Assembly: GCA_022316685.1 (NCBI GenBank) | Contig: JAKJHU010000076.1 | Location: 1,436,001-1,500,000 of the forward strand | From: Progne subis subis | Lineage: Eukaryota > Chordata > Aves > Passeriformes > Hirundinidae | Reading direction: 5' to 3' | Length of the DNA stretch: 64,000 bases | Shown here: piece after piece, positions 27,007 through 39,647 of the stretch | How positions within the stretch are numbered: position 1 is the first letter of the stretch | Layout: each line of letters begins with the position of its first letter | Notes under the pieces: generated by a model | The model's input: the letters and a program-made list of their open reading frames with translations, nothing else | Databases searched by the model: none | What the model was told of the DNA's origin: nothing | Made by a program: the position numbers and the translations under genes

Positions 27007-30000
27007 AGTGAGTGATAAAAAACAGTATTTGTATATCAGTCCAAAATGTTCAGCCTTCCTACATGCAATCTTTTCCTCAAACTCCTTATTGTCCTTTTTC
27101 TTATGTTACATGTAGTCTTCCAAACTTTGAGAAGTTAGGACCCGCAACACAGCAAGAATTAATATATGCTTCTCTCTTTTGAACAATTAAAGCCATATCA
27201 GAATGAGAATACTTTATCTAGGGACAGCCTTGTTATCCATGGTTAAATGAACCTAATCAACTAATTGAAGATAACATAGGCCTTTGATGTGTGAGAGAAA
27301 AAATTTGACATGCAGCCTCATCTGCTTTTGGGTCTTCTGGAAGTCACAGTTATTTGAAGCATCTCAGCTGTTGGCTGCTACAAAATTCCACAACACCACT
27401 CACATAAGGAATAACTTGGTTTAATTCAGAAATGAGCTAATTCTAAAGCTTCCACTAGCATTTTCCCACCACTTCCTCACCCATATATAGTCACACTCCT
27501 TTCATCATCTACTGGAGGCCAGACAAGGGCAGAAAAAGAAAGTATTCTAGAGAACCTTTGAGCTTTTCACTTTTTTTTTAATACTGTGAAGTTTGAAGTG
27601 GGTAGGGATAGGAGTTGAATCATCTGGGATTTATTCTGTCTGGAATATGAACAGGAGAACAGTTTCTACAGGAATCAGAGTAAAAGATTCATCTAACATG
27701 AATTCAAGCTAAAGCACAATTTAAGTTTCTAGAGAAAATCGACAAGTTTCACACTTTTTTAATAGGCCCTTCACTGGACATGCTAGCTGGAATATTTTTC
27801 TATGTTATTAATCTGTTTCAGTCCTTCTCACTTTGATTTACAGATATGAAGAAAAATGGGTACCTCATTAATCAGCTTCACTCCAGTAACCAGGAAGGCA
27901 GAAATTTCACTGACTAGATTTTAATGTGTTGGTTGGAGTAAAACAGCAGATGTAAAAATAAGAAAAACTGAAAACCATCTGATGTATAACTCCTCCAATA
28001 CAGGCAACTAAGTAGTCTTAATCATGACTAATTACTATAAACATTTCAGCCTTGTTTTTTTCTACATAAGAAGTCCTGTAAAATTTTTATCTTTTGAAAA
28101 CAATAGGGATTTCATACTCAGTCAAGGTATGTTTATGTTAACAAGTGATAGGCAGAAATTCTGTACCAGTGACACAAAAAAAGAAAGGAAAAATCAGGGT
28201 TTGGGAAGTTCTACTCCTAATTTGACCTCTGTCACCTAATGAAATATGAAAATATTACTGGTAGGATACAAGTGAAACAATATAGGTACCAAATAAATAC
28301 CACACAGTTACTTCATAGTCTATGTCTCCAAGTTCCATTCTCTAAAACCCATACTTTCATCTCCCCCATGTCTTTCTCTCTGCAGTCAGAATCTGAAAAA
28401 ATATCTAAGAAATCTACCTAATATTCTTCCCATCTCTAATCTTCTGTTGAAAAGATTAGCTAGTTGACATCAGTTCAGCTTCTTTCAATGCAAACTTCTG
28501 TCATAACAGAAGAAAAATAAAATCATTACATGATAAGAAAAAAAAAAATCACTGACAAACCAGGAACCTTTCCATTTTTCTATGTCCCTCATTTTCATAT
28601 TCCCCTTTTCTATTTTTTCTTTCCCTGTTGAATGTCTGCGAAGAATTTAATCTATTTCTATTTTTAACATATTACTTATTCTAGTCTAGTCACCTCCCTT
28701 CTCATCCTCTTTTCATGTGTTTATTATTCTTTCACATGAAATCACATTCTCTGAAAGTCTGTTCCCAAGATGCTCATTTTCAGGTAATTTTTATCATGCT
28801 TCCTGCCAGTAACAGAAAATTGTCTTCCTTATGTTATGTACTAGAGTATGCACTTCATCATTTAAGTTCGTTCATGCAGGGGTCACCTCAAAATTCCCAT
28901 TGTTTCAACTGGAAGAGAGTCTAAACCTGATCACACCTTTTCCATATTACTCATGTCTTTGTGATCTGCTGTCATTCTCAAACCCTCCTATTTTAAATTC
29001 CCTGCAGGAGCAATTCCTTCCTGCTGTAGCTGCACAATCTTATGCCATCCTGTACTAAGTAACGTTGATAACACTGTTCACCTGAGGAAAATTTGAGATT
29101 TCCTGTCTGTAGGAAAAGCTCTCTAAGAAACACAGACAGACGCGACTGCAAAGAACTTATATAAAGTCATCTAAAACATACACCACAGAAACAAAAGAAG
29201 GCAGAGTTGAGTTCCTCTTTACTATGTCACAGGTCAGAGTAACAGTTACCTTGGTTTCTTCTAGTCCTTGAGAAATGCAAAGTGAACACAATGTGTTGTA
29301 GAGGAAAAAAAATTAAGCAGATGATGTGTGGGCTAACTATAGGATTATTCCATTCAGGCATGAAAATGTTTCTATTTTACTTTTTCTTTTGGTTGATTAA
29401 TTCTGAAAGACTCCTCTACCTGAAGACGCTTTGGACAACTCCATAAACGGAATTCCTGATGAACCTACATTACAGATGTAATTACTAGATGTAAGAACAT
29501 GAACAAAACTACAAGATATGATAGCATTCATATGAAAGTGTCAATTGATCTATGACTTTAAACTTCAAAACATACAATCTTTGTACTCTAGTCGACAGAA
29601 ACCTTCCCTTTTACAGCTCCTCCTTCCTAAAGCAACCTATTGATAGGGCAGCAAGGCAGGTTATCAGTGCAGCACTTTCCTGAAAAATAAAGGCATATGT
29701 TAACTACATTCTCAGACTCTATAGCATGTCAAACTTTACTACAAGAGAACTAGCAAAAGTGGCTGAACTACTTTAGTCTGCATCATACTACCAAGTTTGG
29801 ATGCTTCTGCAAATACAATAAAAACTGGTCTTATTGACCATCTGGAATTAATGTATAGTATTGTGGAAATTATGCAGACCAATAAAAGATAATTCAGTTT
29901 TAGAAGAATCTTGTCCAACAGCATAAGCATTTCTCGGTAATCACTCAGATTCATATATAAGGCCTATATATATAAAATAGACCAAATCAAGCAGAGTATA

Positions 30001-30209
30001 GTCCAGAGCTGGGCAAAGGGATGTTGAAATGCATTCCTTTAGGAAGGGAATGGAGCCACAAAATTTAACATATTCAAGCAATAGTATCCCTTTGATTAGT
30101 TTGTAGCGACTTGTCATTTACTGACACAATGTACATCTGCCAAGGCAGCACAATTGTTTATACCAAGTTGTCATTCATGTCCCTCACATTTGAATGCAGA
30201 ATGGAAATG

Positions 30210-30718
30210 ACAGAATCACAGAATGTTTTGGGTTGGATGGGAATTTAAAGATGATTTAGTTTCAACTCCCCTGCCATAGGAGCAGGTTGCTTAAAGCCCA
30301 ATCCAACTTGGCCTTGAACACTTCCAGGAATGGGGTATCCACAACTGTTGGGACAACCTGTTCCAGTGCCTCACCACACCCACAGTAAACAGTGTCTTCT
30401 TAACATTTAATCTAACCTACCCTCCTTCAGCTTAAAGCCCTTCCCCTTTTCCTGTCACTTCATGCCCCTGTAAAAGGTTTCTCTCCATCTTTCTTGTAAG
30501 CTCCCTACAGGTACTGGAAGGCCTAATTAGGTCTCCCCAGTTGTTAGGATGAAAAATACCAATTCTCTCAGAGTTTTCTCATAGGAGAGGTGCCTCATCC
30601 CTCTAATCATCTTGGTGGCCCCGATCTGGACTTGCTCCAACAGGTCCATGTCTTTCCTGTGCTGGTGACTTCAGAGCTGGATGCAGCACTCCAGAGACAA
30701 TGAGATGGCTTTAGTACC
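30210..30718 (-). mobile_element. CR1 LINE 3' fragment, about 500 bp
   Basis: The minus-strand CR1 3' end is recognised by CAGAATCACAGAATG at 30212 followed by the GGTTGGATGGGAATTTAAAG segment. The 3' untranslated part is followed by the end of ORF2, still visible as antisense phrases for the terminal region (for example CTTCCCCTTTTCCTGTCA near 30440). The body reaches the antisense of the R-V-Q/L-E-x-L region near 30680, and the 5' side is lost. A 24-base A-run follows at 30769, beyond the recognisable element. Confidence 0.9.
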
Positions 30719-30768
30719 TGATGGCTTTTCTGTATTTGCACTACACTCAGGTGAGTCACACTGTGTTT

Positions 30769-30792
30769 AAAAAAAAAAAAAAAAAAAAAAAA
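30769..30792 (+). repeat. Poly-A run (24 bases)
   Basis: Uninterrupted A residues lie about 50 bases beyond the 5'-truncated edge of a minus-strand CR1 copy. They are not part of CR1, which lacks a poly-A tail. Confidence 0.95.
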
Positions 30793-33119
30793 TCAAATAG
30801 AATGAGTATGAAGAGTATGAAATTTTTTGTTATTTTTTTCTTTCATTTCTAACATTTATTTTAATATAGTCATAAAAAATGCTGCAAGGGGACAATGAAG
30901 TACATAAAATGTGTTATTACTTATATACAGTAAATAATGTCTGGAATTTATCTCCACTAGGCAGAAAATAATAACTCACAATAACTCATAATTTCAAAAG
31001 AAAATTGTCCTATCAAATTTGAGCTATTTTATATATTCCCTAATAGATCACAAGGAGGAAAAAAGAGATCACAAGTAGAAACCTTCTATAAGTGAAGGTT
31101 AATTCTCTCAAACCTGACTGATCAAAACATGTTTAAATTAGAGTGAGATTGTTATTAATCTCAGAAGACCAGAGGAAGTCAAAGAAAGGAAGAATTACTG
31201 CTTCCTTATTTAAAAGCTATAAAACTTTCCTTTTGTGCTTTTATAATTTCTGTGTTGAAGACTATGTGAAGCACACCAAACAAAAACAGCTATAGAATCA
31301 CTTCCCTGGTTAAATGCATTTTATGAGGAAAGTTTGTCAGCTGAATTACTAGAATCAAGTGGGGCAACTGTGCACATCTTCAAACCTGACCTTTATGCTT
31401 TACACAAATTTTCATTGTCCCATCATTTCTCTCTCTTTAATGAATAAAAGTGTGGGCTGACATACAGATATTAATTATCAGAGAAAACAGTGAGGTTGTG
31501 GAACGATACTAAATACAGAAGTACCATAAAATCCCCAAAAAATGATTTCTAAGAAGCAGCTGATAAACACCTGAAATGGCATTGGCCAGTGGTAGGTAGC
31601 CTCCATCCACAATTTTCCTGTCAGTTTCATATTCTCATTTGTTCACATCTAGCATATCTACCAGACATCAGATATTTTTTCAGTCTGGCATAGAGCTCTG
31701 AATAGAATAGGACTCCCACTTAACAAGGAGCACTACATTAGAATACATCCTGCATAGCATATGAGTGTTTATAGCTGTCAATTTATTTAATAAATGCTTT
31801 TCACTTAAGACGATGATTCCACAGAACAGTCCAAAATGCAATAATAAACAATATATATGTCCCAGACCACCTACAGTTCTCTGTGGTGTCCTCTGCATTG
31901 TTTTCTTATGTATTTCCTATAGTGAATGGAAATTGTAGGGAAAAAAACCCACACAAAATATTTCCCACAAGTCAGACAAGAAGAGATTAGTTCCAAGCAA
32001 TTTTATTCATTCTAGAAAGTTTTCAAGATTTTTTTGCCATGCACTTAGACCCTTACTCAGTGAAAAATTCTGAATAGTTTATCAGAAATTTACTTTACAA
32101 CATAAGGAGCTCAGATCCTGATCCAGAGAGACTGCAAAATATTTAGTCCTTTCATTTTATAATGGTCTTCTGAACTTTGACTCTGCATTTACATGACAGC
32201 TTCTTAGGTACTGAATTGGAACTCAGTGTCTATGAAACATTCTTTAGTTATCATAGACAAAGGATGTAAATTTTAGAGATTAAGAGATTGATGACTGATT
32301 CAAGAGGCACCTGTCTTTGATCAATATAAATTACAATAATTTCTTAAATATTTTGTTCTTCATCTTGTGTTTATTTAAGAGACTAATGAGATGATTCTAA
32401 ATTGACTGTGACATTCTGCCAAAAGTCAGAAAGCCTAGAAATAGGATAAGACATAAGTTTCATTACCTGTCTAGTTTGTATGACAGCTACAAAATCACAC
32501 ATGGATGAATGGTCTTTAAGCACTTGAACCTTTAAGCTCCGGGGCCTCTAAACTGTGGAACTTTTTTTCTCAGACCACAAAACTGACATCTTTCCTTCAC
32601 ATAATGTCTGTTGATTATCTGGTAGCTCCATCAAAGCAAAAAAAATCCACACTGTCACTCATTGGTAGTTTGTTGAGAGTATTACAACTTGAAAACTAAA
32701 TTAATGGGTCAAACTCACAATTCCCTCATTTCTGGAAACTTATCCTTTGACTGAAAGGAATAACATCTTTACAAAGACTGTATTTATTTAGTGTTTTTTC
32801 ACTCACAATAGTGAGACACTTTGAGGAAGCAGTTTCCACTGCCATGCTCAAAGATACAGTCTACTAGCACCTGGAGAAATGTCTGAACTGTTCATCATCC
32901 CAGTCTGACACTCATGCAAATATGAAAAGCAAAAGAGGAAATGGGAAGAAATAAAAATGATAAGTTTAGAGTAACCTAGAAGTTTAGAGAAATGTAGCAA
33001 TTTAGATAAATACCTGTAAGATTTATTATTGAATGGAGTAGTTTTTCAAGTCACAGCTTCATGAATAAAATGAAAACACTGAAGGAAGATGTACCATATG
33101 AGAAACAATTAGATAGGAA
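30793..33119. other. AT-rich stretch, nothing recognised
   Basis: No repeat family, RNA gene or coding exon was recognised in these 2.3 kb. Confidence 0.5.
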
Positions 33120-33510
33120 TCTCTCCTGTGGGAGGGACCCTACCCTGGAGAAAAGGACTCCTCTCCCTGATCAGCAGCAGAAACAACAGGTGATGAACTC
33201 ACCATAACCCCCATACTCTGTCTTCCTGTGCCACTGCAGGGAAGACAGTAGAGCTTGGGAACGAAGGAGGGAGATATAGCTAATGTTTATTTTACTTCTC
33301 ATTATCCTGCTTTTTTTTTCATTACTAATAAATTCAATTAATATCCCAAATTTGAATCTTTTCTGCCCATGTCAGTACTTGGTAAGTGGTCTTACCCAGA
33401 CAATTCATGATCCCTTTGTTATATTTACTCTCTCTCTGTCCAGCTGGGGAGGGGAGCAAGAGAGCAGCTTTGGAGGGTGCCTGGTATCCAACCAGGATCA
33501 ACCCCTTACA
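33120..33510 (+). mobile_element. LTR-like retroviral repeat, 3' fragment
   Basis: This is the same family as the 22255-23375 element but in plus orientation and lacking its 5' two thirds. Shared landmarks in order: CTGTGGGAGGGACCC; the AACAACAGGTGATGAACT segment near 33185; CTCATTATCCTGC near 33299; a TACTAATAAATTCAATTAAT segment near 33324 carrying AATAAA; TTATATTTACTCTCTCT near 33420; and the closing CCTGGTATCCAACCAGGATC. The right end falls at CCTTACA (33510), fitting an LTR 3' end in CA. There is no coding capacity. Confidence 0.7.
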
Positions 33511-34657
33511 ATATCTCAGGTTCCTGAGGCTGGAGATTTTTCACAGTGTATCATAATCTCAAATTTCAAGAAGAAAAATAGCTACAGGAAATACCAACTT
33601 GGAGTAGATTTTTTTTTTTTCTCCCCTAGAATGTGGAAAATATTCTCCATTAAATAAGAAGTTCAGTCACATTCAATTTTCCTGTTGAAGAACTTATTAA
33701 AAAAAAAAAAAAGATGTTTTACCATAATTTTTGTTGCCCCGTGCATCCTAAGTTGAGCCTATGAGCAACCAGGAAATAATAGGCTTTGTCTAGAAGGGTG
33801 ATGATATCAAAATTAATGGAATTTTTTATAATTTTGATCTCAATTTTCTGAATAGCACATGCTGTAGTCTTTTACACATGCAGCCACATCTAAATAAATT
33901 TCTTTACAATACAGAGGAACTGCTGTCTAGCAACACGCACAGCTTGTGCTGGTCCATTTCTAAATACTGGTTCATTCCTAACAAATTTTTGAAGCCTTGT
34001 GCAAGAGAAAAAAGAAAAGCTTTTTTCAAAACTTCTTAAGTCAACTAATTTGTGTTGGGAAAAACCTTGAAAATATCATCTCAGTTCTTCCTCAATGTGC
34101 TGTATAATTGCAGTCTGTTCTCCTCCCCCTGCAATGAATATAACCAGCATCTGAACATTTTCTTGTGTTTTTATTAGTATTATTAAACAAAATAATCCTC
34201 AGAGATCATATTCAAGAACTTATTTAAGAACATTAAATGGTACTTGTGTCCATTAAGGACTGATCCGGGTGATATTATGGTGCTTATATTTGCTATCACT
34301 GTATGAAAATTATTATAGTAATAAACCATCATAGTTTTCCAAGTGATTCCATTTAATCTCAGCAAAAACCAATAACTTGTCCTGCAGAGTACTTTACATT
34401 ATTAATCCACTGCCGATAAAAAGCCAGGACTGTTGTTCCTCATTTACTCCTTCATGCAGACTGGTCTGAATACTCGGCTTAGAAAACTGGGATTGGGTGA
34501 GCCCCAACAGACCTGGAGGATCCCTTCGAAGGCAATCAGGTGCTCAGAATATTTGAGAGCATTATACTAAAAGATGTTTATAACTCTGCAATGAGAATGG
34601 CGATGACAGTTCAATGACTGGGTGTAAGGAGTGCCATGAATAAACAATAAGGTGGTG
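33511..34657. other. AT-rich stretch, nothing recognised
   Basis: It contains a short A-run near 33700. No gene or repeat family was recognised. Confidence 0.5.
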
Positions 34658-34772
34658 CAACCCTTTCACAGATATCATTATTCTCATTTTATAGGCACAT
34701 AAAGCAAGGCATGGCTTCTTACATTTTTGGTCCTGTATTTTGTAGCAAGTCTGAACTAGAATAGGAGCTTTC
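34658..34772 (-). mobile_element. MIR/CORE-SINE-like fossil
   Basis: The segment reads like the reverse complement of a MIR-type SINE. AACCCTTTCACAGATATCAT is followed by TTATTCTCATTTTATAGGCA (compare the MIR ATTATCCCCATTTTACAG), then a purine-rich AAAGCAAGGCA, and later TAGCAAGTCTGAACTAGAAT. The copy is strongly diverged, as expected for a SINE that stopped moving before birds and other amniotes separated. Confidence 0.5.
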
Positions 34773-36611
34773 TACATTGAAAAATGGAAGCTGTGTGTCC
34801 AGCACAGAGATATGTAGATTTGAATACCTGGGCATTATTAAAAAGAAGATTTTTTTATTATCACATTCTTCCATGCCCAAAGACACTCAATTTTTATGAA
34901 TCCATATGCCTGAATTGTTCAATACCATACCACTGAGAATTTGGGAGTCACTGCCTAGTGGTGTATACTGATCACTTGTCTGATAAACACACCTATAATA
35001 CTCGCAAGAATTGTGTCATATAAATAGAATTAAAGTTGGTTGTATTATTACTATCTACATTTAATTCAGGATGGTGTTTTTACATTAGTGTGCTTGGAAA
35101 GAAATGTCTTTAAAAGACACCTCACCTATTATATGATGAAATAATTTTTAAAGAAAAGACTTGTATCATTTCTGATCCAAAGCCTATGGGCAACTATAGC
35201 CTGATTAAGCTGAAGAATATATTTGAACTGTACAATTTTGCACAGCTTTACATTTGAGATAATAAATCATGCTTTTTGCAGTATATGAAAGTGTGACTTC
35301 CATTTTGCATCTCATTATATAGAAGAGTAGAGGAAGATTCTCTCCAGAGGATGTCCCTAAGAAGGTTCTGAAGAAAATGAGTTTTTGACGAGAAGGAACT
35401 TGCTTTAAGGTCATGGGTCACCACACCAGCAGAGACAACATAGGAGCATTAAGACATTCTCCTCAGTGCCTTGTTCTAACCAGTGGCCCATAGTCCCAAA
35501 TTTCTGCAAGTCAGTTGGTCCTGGTCTGTCACAATGACTTTCTTACTTTCATGAACTGCTATCTCATTCCTACACTAATAAGAATGGTGAGAGTAGAGTT
35601 AGTAATCAGAATTTATTACTTGTGTACCCTCTATTTTACCACTTTTCCAAAGACTCGTTAAATCTCTTTTATGTGCATTTTTCCCTGCCTCATACTTTCA
35701 TTAACTGGGAAAAAAGCGAATAAAGTCCCATATACAACACGACTGCAGCCATGCAGGATCCTTGCTTGACTAATGTTCCTCTAATGAATTATATGTATTG
35801 TAAATAAGTACCCAAAACTAGCCCAAGGTCTTCACCATTAATTTGTCATTAATGAAATGCACCACTTAGCTTGTTTGACACTTAAGTGATTCCCATAAAT
35901 TTAAAATAGAGGTCACCATAAGGAAAACATTTAAAAGTGTCATTGAGGGAACAAGATAATGAACTATTCACCCTTCCCCAAGCACTTCTAAATTCACAGG
36001 CTAGTCAGTTGTAAAATTTGAAAATGAGTAATATTGTGATTCTTAAAGTAGATGCCAAAATTTAATGAAAAAAATAAGTACTCTAATAAGTGAGCTTTTG
36101 CTTAAGGGCTTTTTCTTTTCTTTTGCTTTCTGCTTTTCTCTCCTTTTACATTCTATGGCAGGAAAATTCTTATGCCTTATTTAGCTTAGTATGTCATGAA
36201 AAAATAATAACATCTATATAAGTGGGAGAAGCAAATGATAGAGTGGGCTTGGGGTTAACCTGTAACGTCCTGCCTTGGCTGATTGCAATTGATGGTGGGG
36301 CCTGTGAGGCCATTGCTAATAGGCAATATCTCTTCCATGCTCCAGGACAGTGGAAAGCTCAGTCATGAGCTTTGACACTGCTTTCTCACAGGAAATCTCT
36401 GGAACACAGGCCTTGATCCAGGCATTATTTTCGGCCAGTCAGCCACACAATGCTAAACAGTAGTTTCTCCTAGCTATATCAGTCAGGTCACTTGATGACG
36501 TTGTTACAATACCACAGCTGGATAACGGACTAGAATTGCAACCCTCTGGGCCTGAAAGTAAAGAAGAAACTTTGATATTTCCCTCCAGATCAAAATTTAT
36601 GTGAGCAGCCA
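34773..36611. other. AT-rich stretch, nothing certain
   Basis: No clear repeat or gene was recognised. Near 36540-36600 a short minus-strand frame gives FDLEGNIKVSS, reminiscent of the F-D-L-x-x-G-x-I segment of cadherin repeats. On its own it is too short to annotate. Confidence 0.4.
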
Positions 36612-36728
36612 AGTGAAAAAAACCAAAAACCCATAACCAACAGTAATAAACCCAAAAACTACAGCAAAACAAAAACAAACAATCAAAAAGAATAACAACA
36701 AAAAACACCATTAAAAAAAAAAAAAAAG
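36612..36728 (+). repeat. A-rich (CAAAA-type) low-complexity tract
   Basis: About 115 bases, mostly A with scattered C, end in a run of 15 A. The hydrophobic minus-strand frame with Phe/Leu/Val runs (36439-36750) is a product of this composition. Confidence 0.9.
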
Positions 36729-37048
36729 GCAACAACACAGAGGATAACACAAGTAATCAGAATATATATAATACTACCTACCCTGAAAGCCTGTCTGCTT
36801 ATCAAGGCTGTTCTGAATTTTGGCATGTCAGAGTACAGCCCACTAACATGCAGACTGAGGCAAGATCTGTGCTGTGTTGGCAGCAACCTGGTGCTGCAGT
36901 AGTGGTGCAGAGACTGTCCCAGGAGGAAAAGGGGACCATTTCACTGAGTTGTTTCCTACCTTCAGTAAGGATCTGGGTTTGGCACAAAGTAACTATGACA
37001 GATGAAGCAAAAAATACCATGGTCCTACTTGTGGATTTTCTTTCAGAG

Positions 37049-37075
37049 AAAAAAAAAAAAAAAAGAAAAAGAAAG
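37049..37075 (+). repeat. Poly-A / GAAAA tract
   Basis: Sixteen A residues are followed by GAAAAAGAAAG. Confidence 0.93.
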
Positions 37076-37299
37076 AATACAACAGTTCAGTTGTAAGGGT
37101 CCTACAAGACCCTTCCCTCTTCCATTAGATAAATGCTTCCCAATGTGTTGTCTGAACCTACCATTTCACAGCTTTGAACCATTCCCACACATGTTGCTTA
37201 AGGATACCAGGGAGAAGGGCTCAGCACCTCCCCAGAACACAGTGAACTTGCCCCTCAGGCTACTTTCCTCCCAAGCAGAAAAGCTAAGTGCACCACCTG

Positions 37300-37470
37300 C
37301 ACCTCACAGGGCATTCCTTCCAGCCTGCCACCAGCTTTGCTGCCCCTCTCTCAACACATTCAAGGACCTCCACATTCTTCATAAACTGTGGAGTGCATAA
37401 CTGCACAGAGTACTTGAGGTGAGACTGCACCAATGTTGCAAGCCGTGGGATGATCACCTCTTCTGGCCAC
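37300..37470 (-). mobile_element. CR1 LINE reverse-transcriptase fragment
   Basis: A minus-strand frame encodes part of the conserved C-terminal domain of CR1 ORF2. EEVIIP is followed about nine residues later by SHLKYSVQLCTPQF and then VEVLECVERGAAKLV, matching the family layout (x-E-V-I-x-P-L, R-P-H-L-E-Y, E-x-L-E-R-V-Q-R-R-A-T-K). The frame is open across roughly 50 codons. Neither the catalytic core nor the 3' untranslated end is present, so this is an isolated internal fragment. It lies between stretches of cadherin-like coding relic and may have inserted into them. Confidence 0.75.
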
Positions 37471-37489
37471 CTGCTCACATTGTGTGGGC

Positions 37490-37660
37490 ATTTTTTTCCA
37501 GTACTTTGGAAATGTTAAATTTGCAATGTAAATAGACATCTGAGGTGTCGTTTATATTGCCTGGTATGGCTACTGGATTGAAAAGGCACTGAATTTTTGG
37601 AAGCGTTCCCTATCAAGAGTTGTGAAATTGGGACCTTAAAATGCTTGAAAGATTATGTAC
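37490..37660 (-). pseudogene. Cadherin-repeat-like relic (LDRE and NIND motifs)
   Basis: Two minus-strand frames give hallmarks of a cadherin extracellular repeat. TTLDRERFQKFSAF is read around 37580-37625 and carries the L-D-R-E motif at 37607-37618. After a frame change, VAIPGNINDTSDVYLH lies around 37530-37575 and resembles the inter-repeat calcium linker (D-x-N-D-N), with N-I-N-D at 37547-37558. It is followed by KVLEKNAHT, compared with the usual V-x-E-N. The distance between the motifs is shorter than in a normal repeat of about 110 residues, and a frame shift is needed. If it is real, this is a decayed repeat. The motifs are short and chance similarity is possible. Confidence 0.3.
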
Positions 37661-38424
37661 TCTGCATCACTTACTAATTTGTTTGAAAAATAATGTTGTT
37701 TAAAGCATCCTAATGAAGTAGAGCCTACACAAAACCTCTAGACTACTTTCTTATATTTTCAAAATCTTCAATCCCTATGCAAAATATGTTTTGCACTGCT
37801 GCTGAGCATTTGTCATATTCCATCCAAGAGAATTCTACATTGTTGCATATTTTAATTGTTGGTTGTGAGATTTAAGAATACTGAGAATCATTTCTAAGGT
37901 GTATCAGATACATGACTTAAAAATGAGGGAAAGAATTTTCAATGAACTCTTACCCAACTCTGACCAGTTCATATGGTATACTTCAGGTTTATTCACAAGA
38001 ATTGCAGTTCAAACATCATTAATACATTTTTCTCTACAATCTGGACTCTCTTTTAGTTGTGTGAAATATTGAGAGAGAAAAAACTGAGAAAAAAATGTGC
38101 ACTCACTCAAAGTTTTCAAGGTATTTTGTCATCCTCAGTAAATGTAACACTATCCAAAGGCAGACATGATTAGCAACTAAAATCTAATGTCTTGGGAAGC
38201 TTGTGTGTAAAAGAAGGGTCACAGGCATAAAAAATTGGGATGCTGCTTTTGCCGCAAGAGTAAGATAGTAAAAGTGGAGTCAGCTCTCTGGGGAGGCATA
38301 AATTCTATCTAACAGTGGAGTTTGAAATATAAGGGCATGGCAGTAAACATAGAAATACAGTAGGAATGTTTGCCTCTTACATTAAGTTGTCACAAATTAA
38401 TCTATCTTTGGCTATTTTTTAAAA

Positions 38425-38600
38425 ATAATTGAAATACATTAAAATTATCAGTCATTTTAGTGGCCTTTGCAATAGCAGCTCCTTGTTCACCACTAATTTT
38501 TTTTGGACAGGTGTCCACCAGTACAGAAATGCCAGGATTGTGACTGCTAATTAGTTCTCTTTTCAAGAATCTCAGAAATAAGTGCATGAGGCAAGTCCTC
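38425..38600 (-). pseudogene. Cadherin-repeat-like relic (LKRE segment)
   Basis: The minus-strand frame contains LKRE at 38555-38566, then ISVLVD, and ends near TDNFNVF. The order recalls the L-D-R-E ... L-x-V-x-A-x-D ... D-x-N-D-N layout of a cadherin repeat, but the calcium-binding positions are largely lost. It follows the better-preserved segment at 38704-39005 on the same strand. Between them a second frame gives QGYERFYLLTLKERE (38684-38731). The open frame starts at a methionine at 38602, probably by chance. Confidence 0.25.
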
Positions 38601-38703
38601 AAATCAAAGCATTGTCACTTTCAGCCCTTCAATGCAGGATTTAGGCTTTCTGATAACTTGGAAGGTGATAATATAGTCTTTTCTCACTCTCTTTCTTTTA
38701 GGG

Positions 38704-39005
38704 TTAATAAATAGAAGCGTTCATAGCCCTGAGGGGTAGTTTTGCAGCAGCAATAAATTCTGAAGGCTGTGTGGAGACGGTGATGACTATTACGCCTTTC
38801 ACACTTGGTGTAAACACATAGCAGGACAACGGAGGCCAATCATCATTAATATCATCTGCTAGTAGCCCAATTCTGCGTGTGAAATGAGCAGGTAGGTCTT
38901 GGCCTTCCTGAGTGCTGAACAGGTGAATCCAAAAAGACAGACCACAGCTGCAGCCAGCAGTTCCCTTGTTGGCTCCCTTGTTGACTCTTTTAGTGAAAAC
39001 AACAA
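38704..39005 (-). pseudogene. Cadherin repeat boundary, best-preserved piece
   Basis: A minus-strand frame of 99 codons ends at TAA (38704-38706). It contains SFWIHLFSTQEGQD, then FTRRIGLLADDINDDWPP, then CYVF and GVIVITVS. This fits the end of one cadherin repeat (aromatic-x-L-x-V-x-A-x-D-x-G ... T-x-x-V-x-V-x-x-x-D-x-N-D-N-x-P) and the start of the next (Y ... G-x-x-V-x-x-V-x-A-x-D) with the right spacing. The linker reads DINDD where DxNDN is usual. Both A-x-D calcium positions are changed (S-T-Q and T-Q-P), and the frame stops in mid-repeat. This argues for a decayed member of the cadherin superfamily (FAT, Dachsous or protocadherin-like), class not determined. An acceptor-like AG before 39005 would join it in phase to 39103-39226. 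Confidence 0.5.
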
Positions 39006-39102
39006 CTAATGAGCAAGAATGAATGCTGCACTCCTTAAATACAGCTGCCAGCTAAGACTTAGTTATGAACAACAGATACTGAGCATACAGAAACAACCTG
39101 AC

Positions 39103-39226
39103 CTGCTACTTTCTGTACTGAGTCTTCTCTGATTGTAAACCAAAGACTCTCCTCTTCTGGGCTGCCCTCATTGACATCAAAGGATTTAAAACTGAAATCA
39201 CTCACAAAGTCGGAGGACAGGTATGT
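39103..39226 (-). pseudogene. Possible exon of the cadherin-like relic
   Basis: A minus-strand open stretch of 41 codons includes SFKSFDVNEGSPEEESLWF. It has an AG before 39226 and a GT after 39103. With the proposed neighbours the phases agree (0 in, 1 out), which gives one 203-codon frame over three pieces. The splice sites are weak: the donor is CAG then GTCAGG, and the acceptor has a short pyrimidine stretch with TACTAAC close by. It may instead be part of one large decayed exon. Confidence 0.28.
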
Positions 39227-39647
39227 CTCTTGAGGTTAGTAAGTAGGGGTGTGGTGATGTTGCTAGTATGCAGCAATGAAGAAGGAAAAGCTTGTTTTAA
39301 GTTACACCTTAATGCAACTTCAGATAAAAACAATTAATATGACATATTTTAGGCACATATTCTGCCTCTATCCATTTACCTCAGAGTTTTATAATAAATC
39401 TTTCATTGCTGTATGAATGTTTACATCATTATAAATTTACATCTTTTAAAACCAACATTACCTTAGGAAAACTTGCCATACAAATCACAGTATCCTCTCT
39501 ACAGTTCACTGCACAGACTTAAAGAGAGCTATTTCTTGATTAAAGCTTCATACTATTTTACTTAAAGCTGATGAGACTTAGTCTGCATATTTGACAGAAG
39601 ACTACAGAGCAACAGATTACTTCAGCAAATGCAGTTGATGATGAAAC

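Larger units (their letters stand above)
23376..30209. other. Long AT-rich stretch, mostly unrecognised
   Basis: Nearly 7 kb without a recognisable repeat family, apart from a (CAAA)n-like array at 26963-27006. A coding-like minus-strand stretch at about 25867-26412 is described separately. Confidence 0.5.

Noticed and set aside
36439..36886. Hydrophobic frames resembling membrane segments
   Set aside because: They are antisense to an A/C-rich tract that yields Phe, Leu and Val codons.
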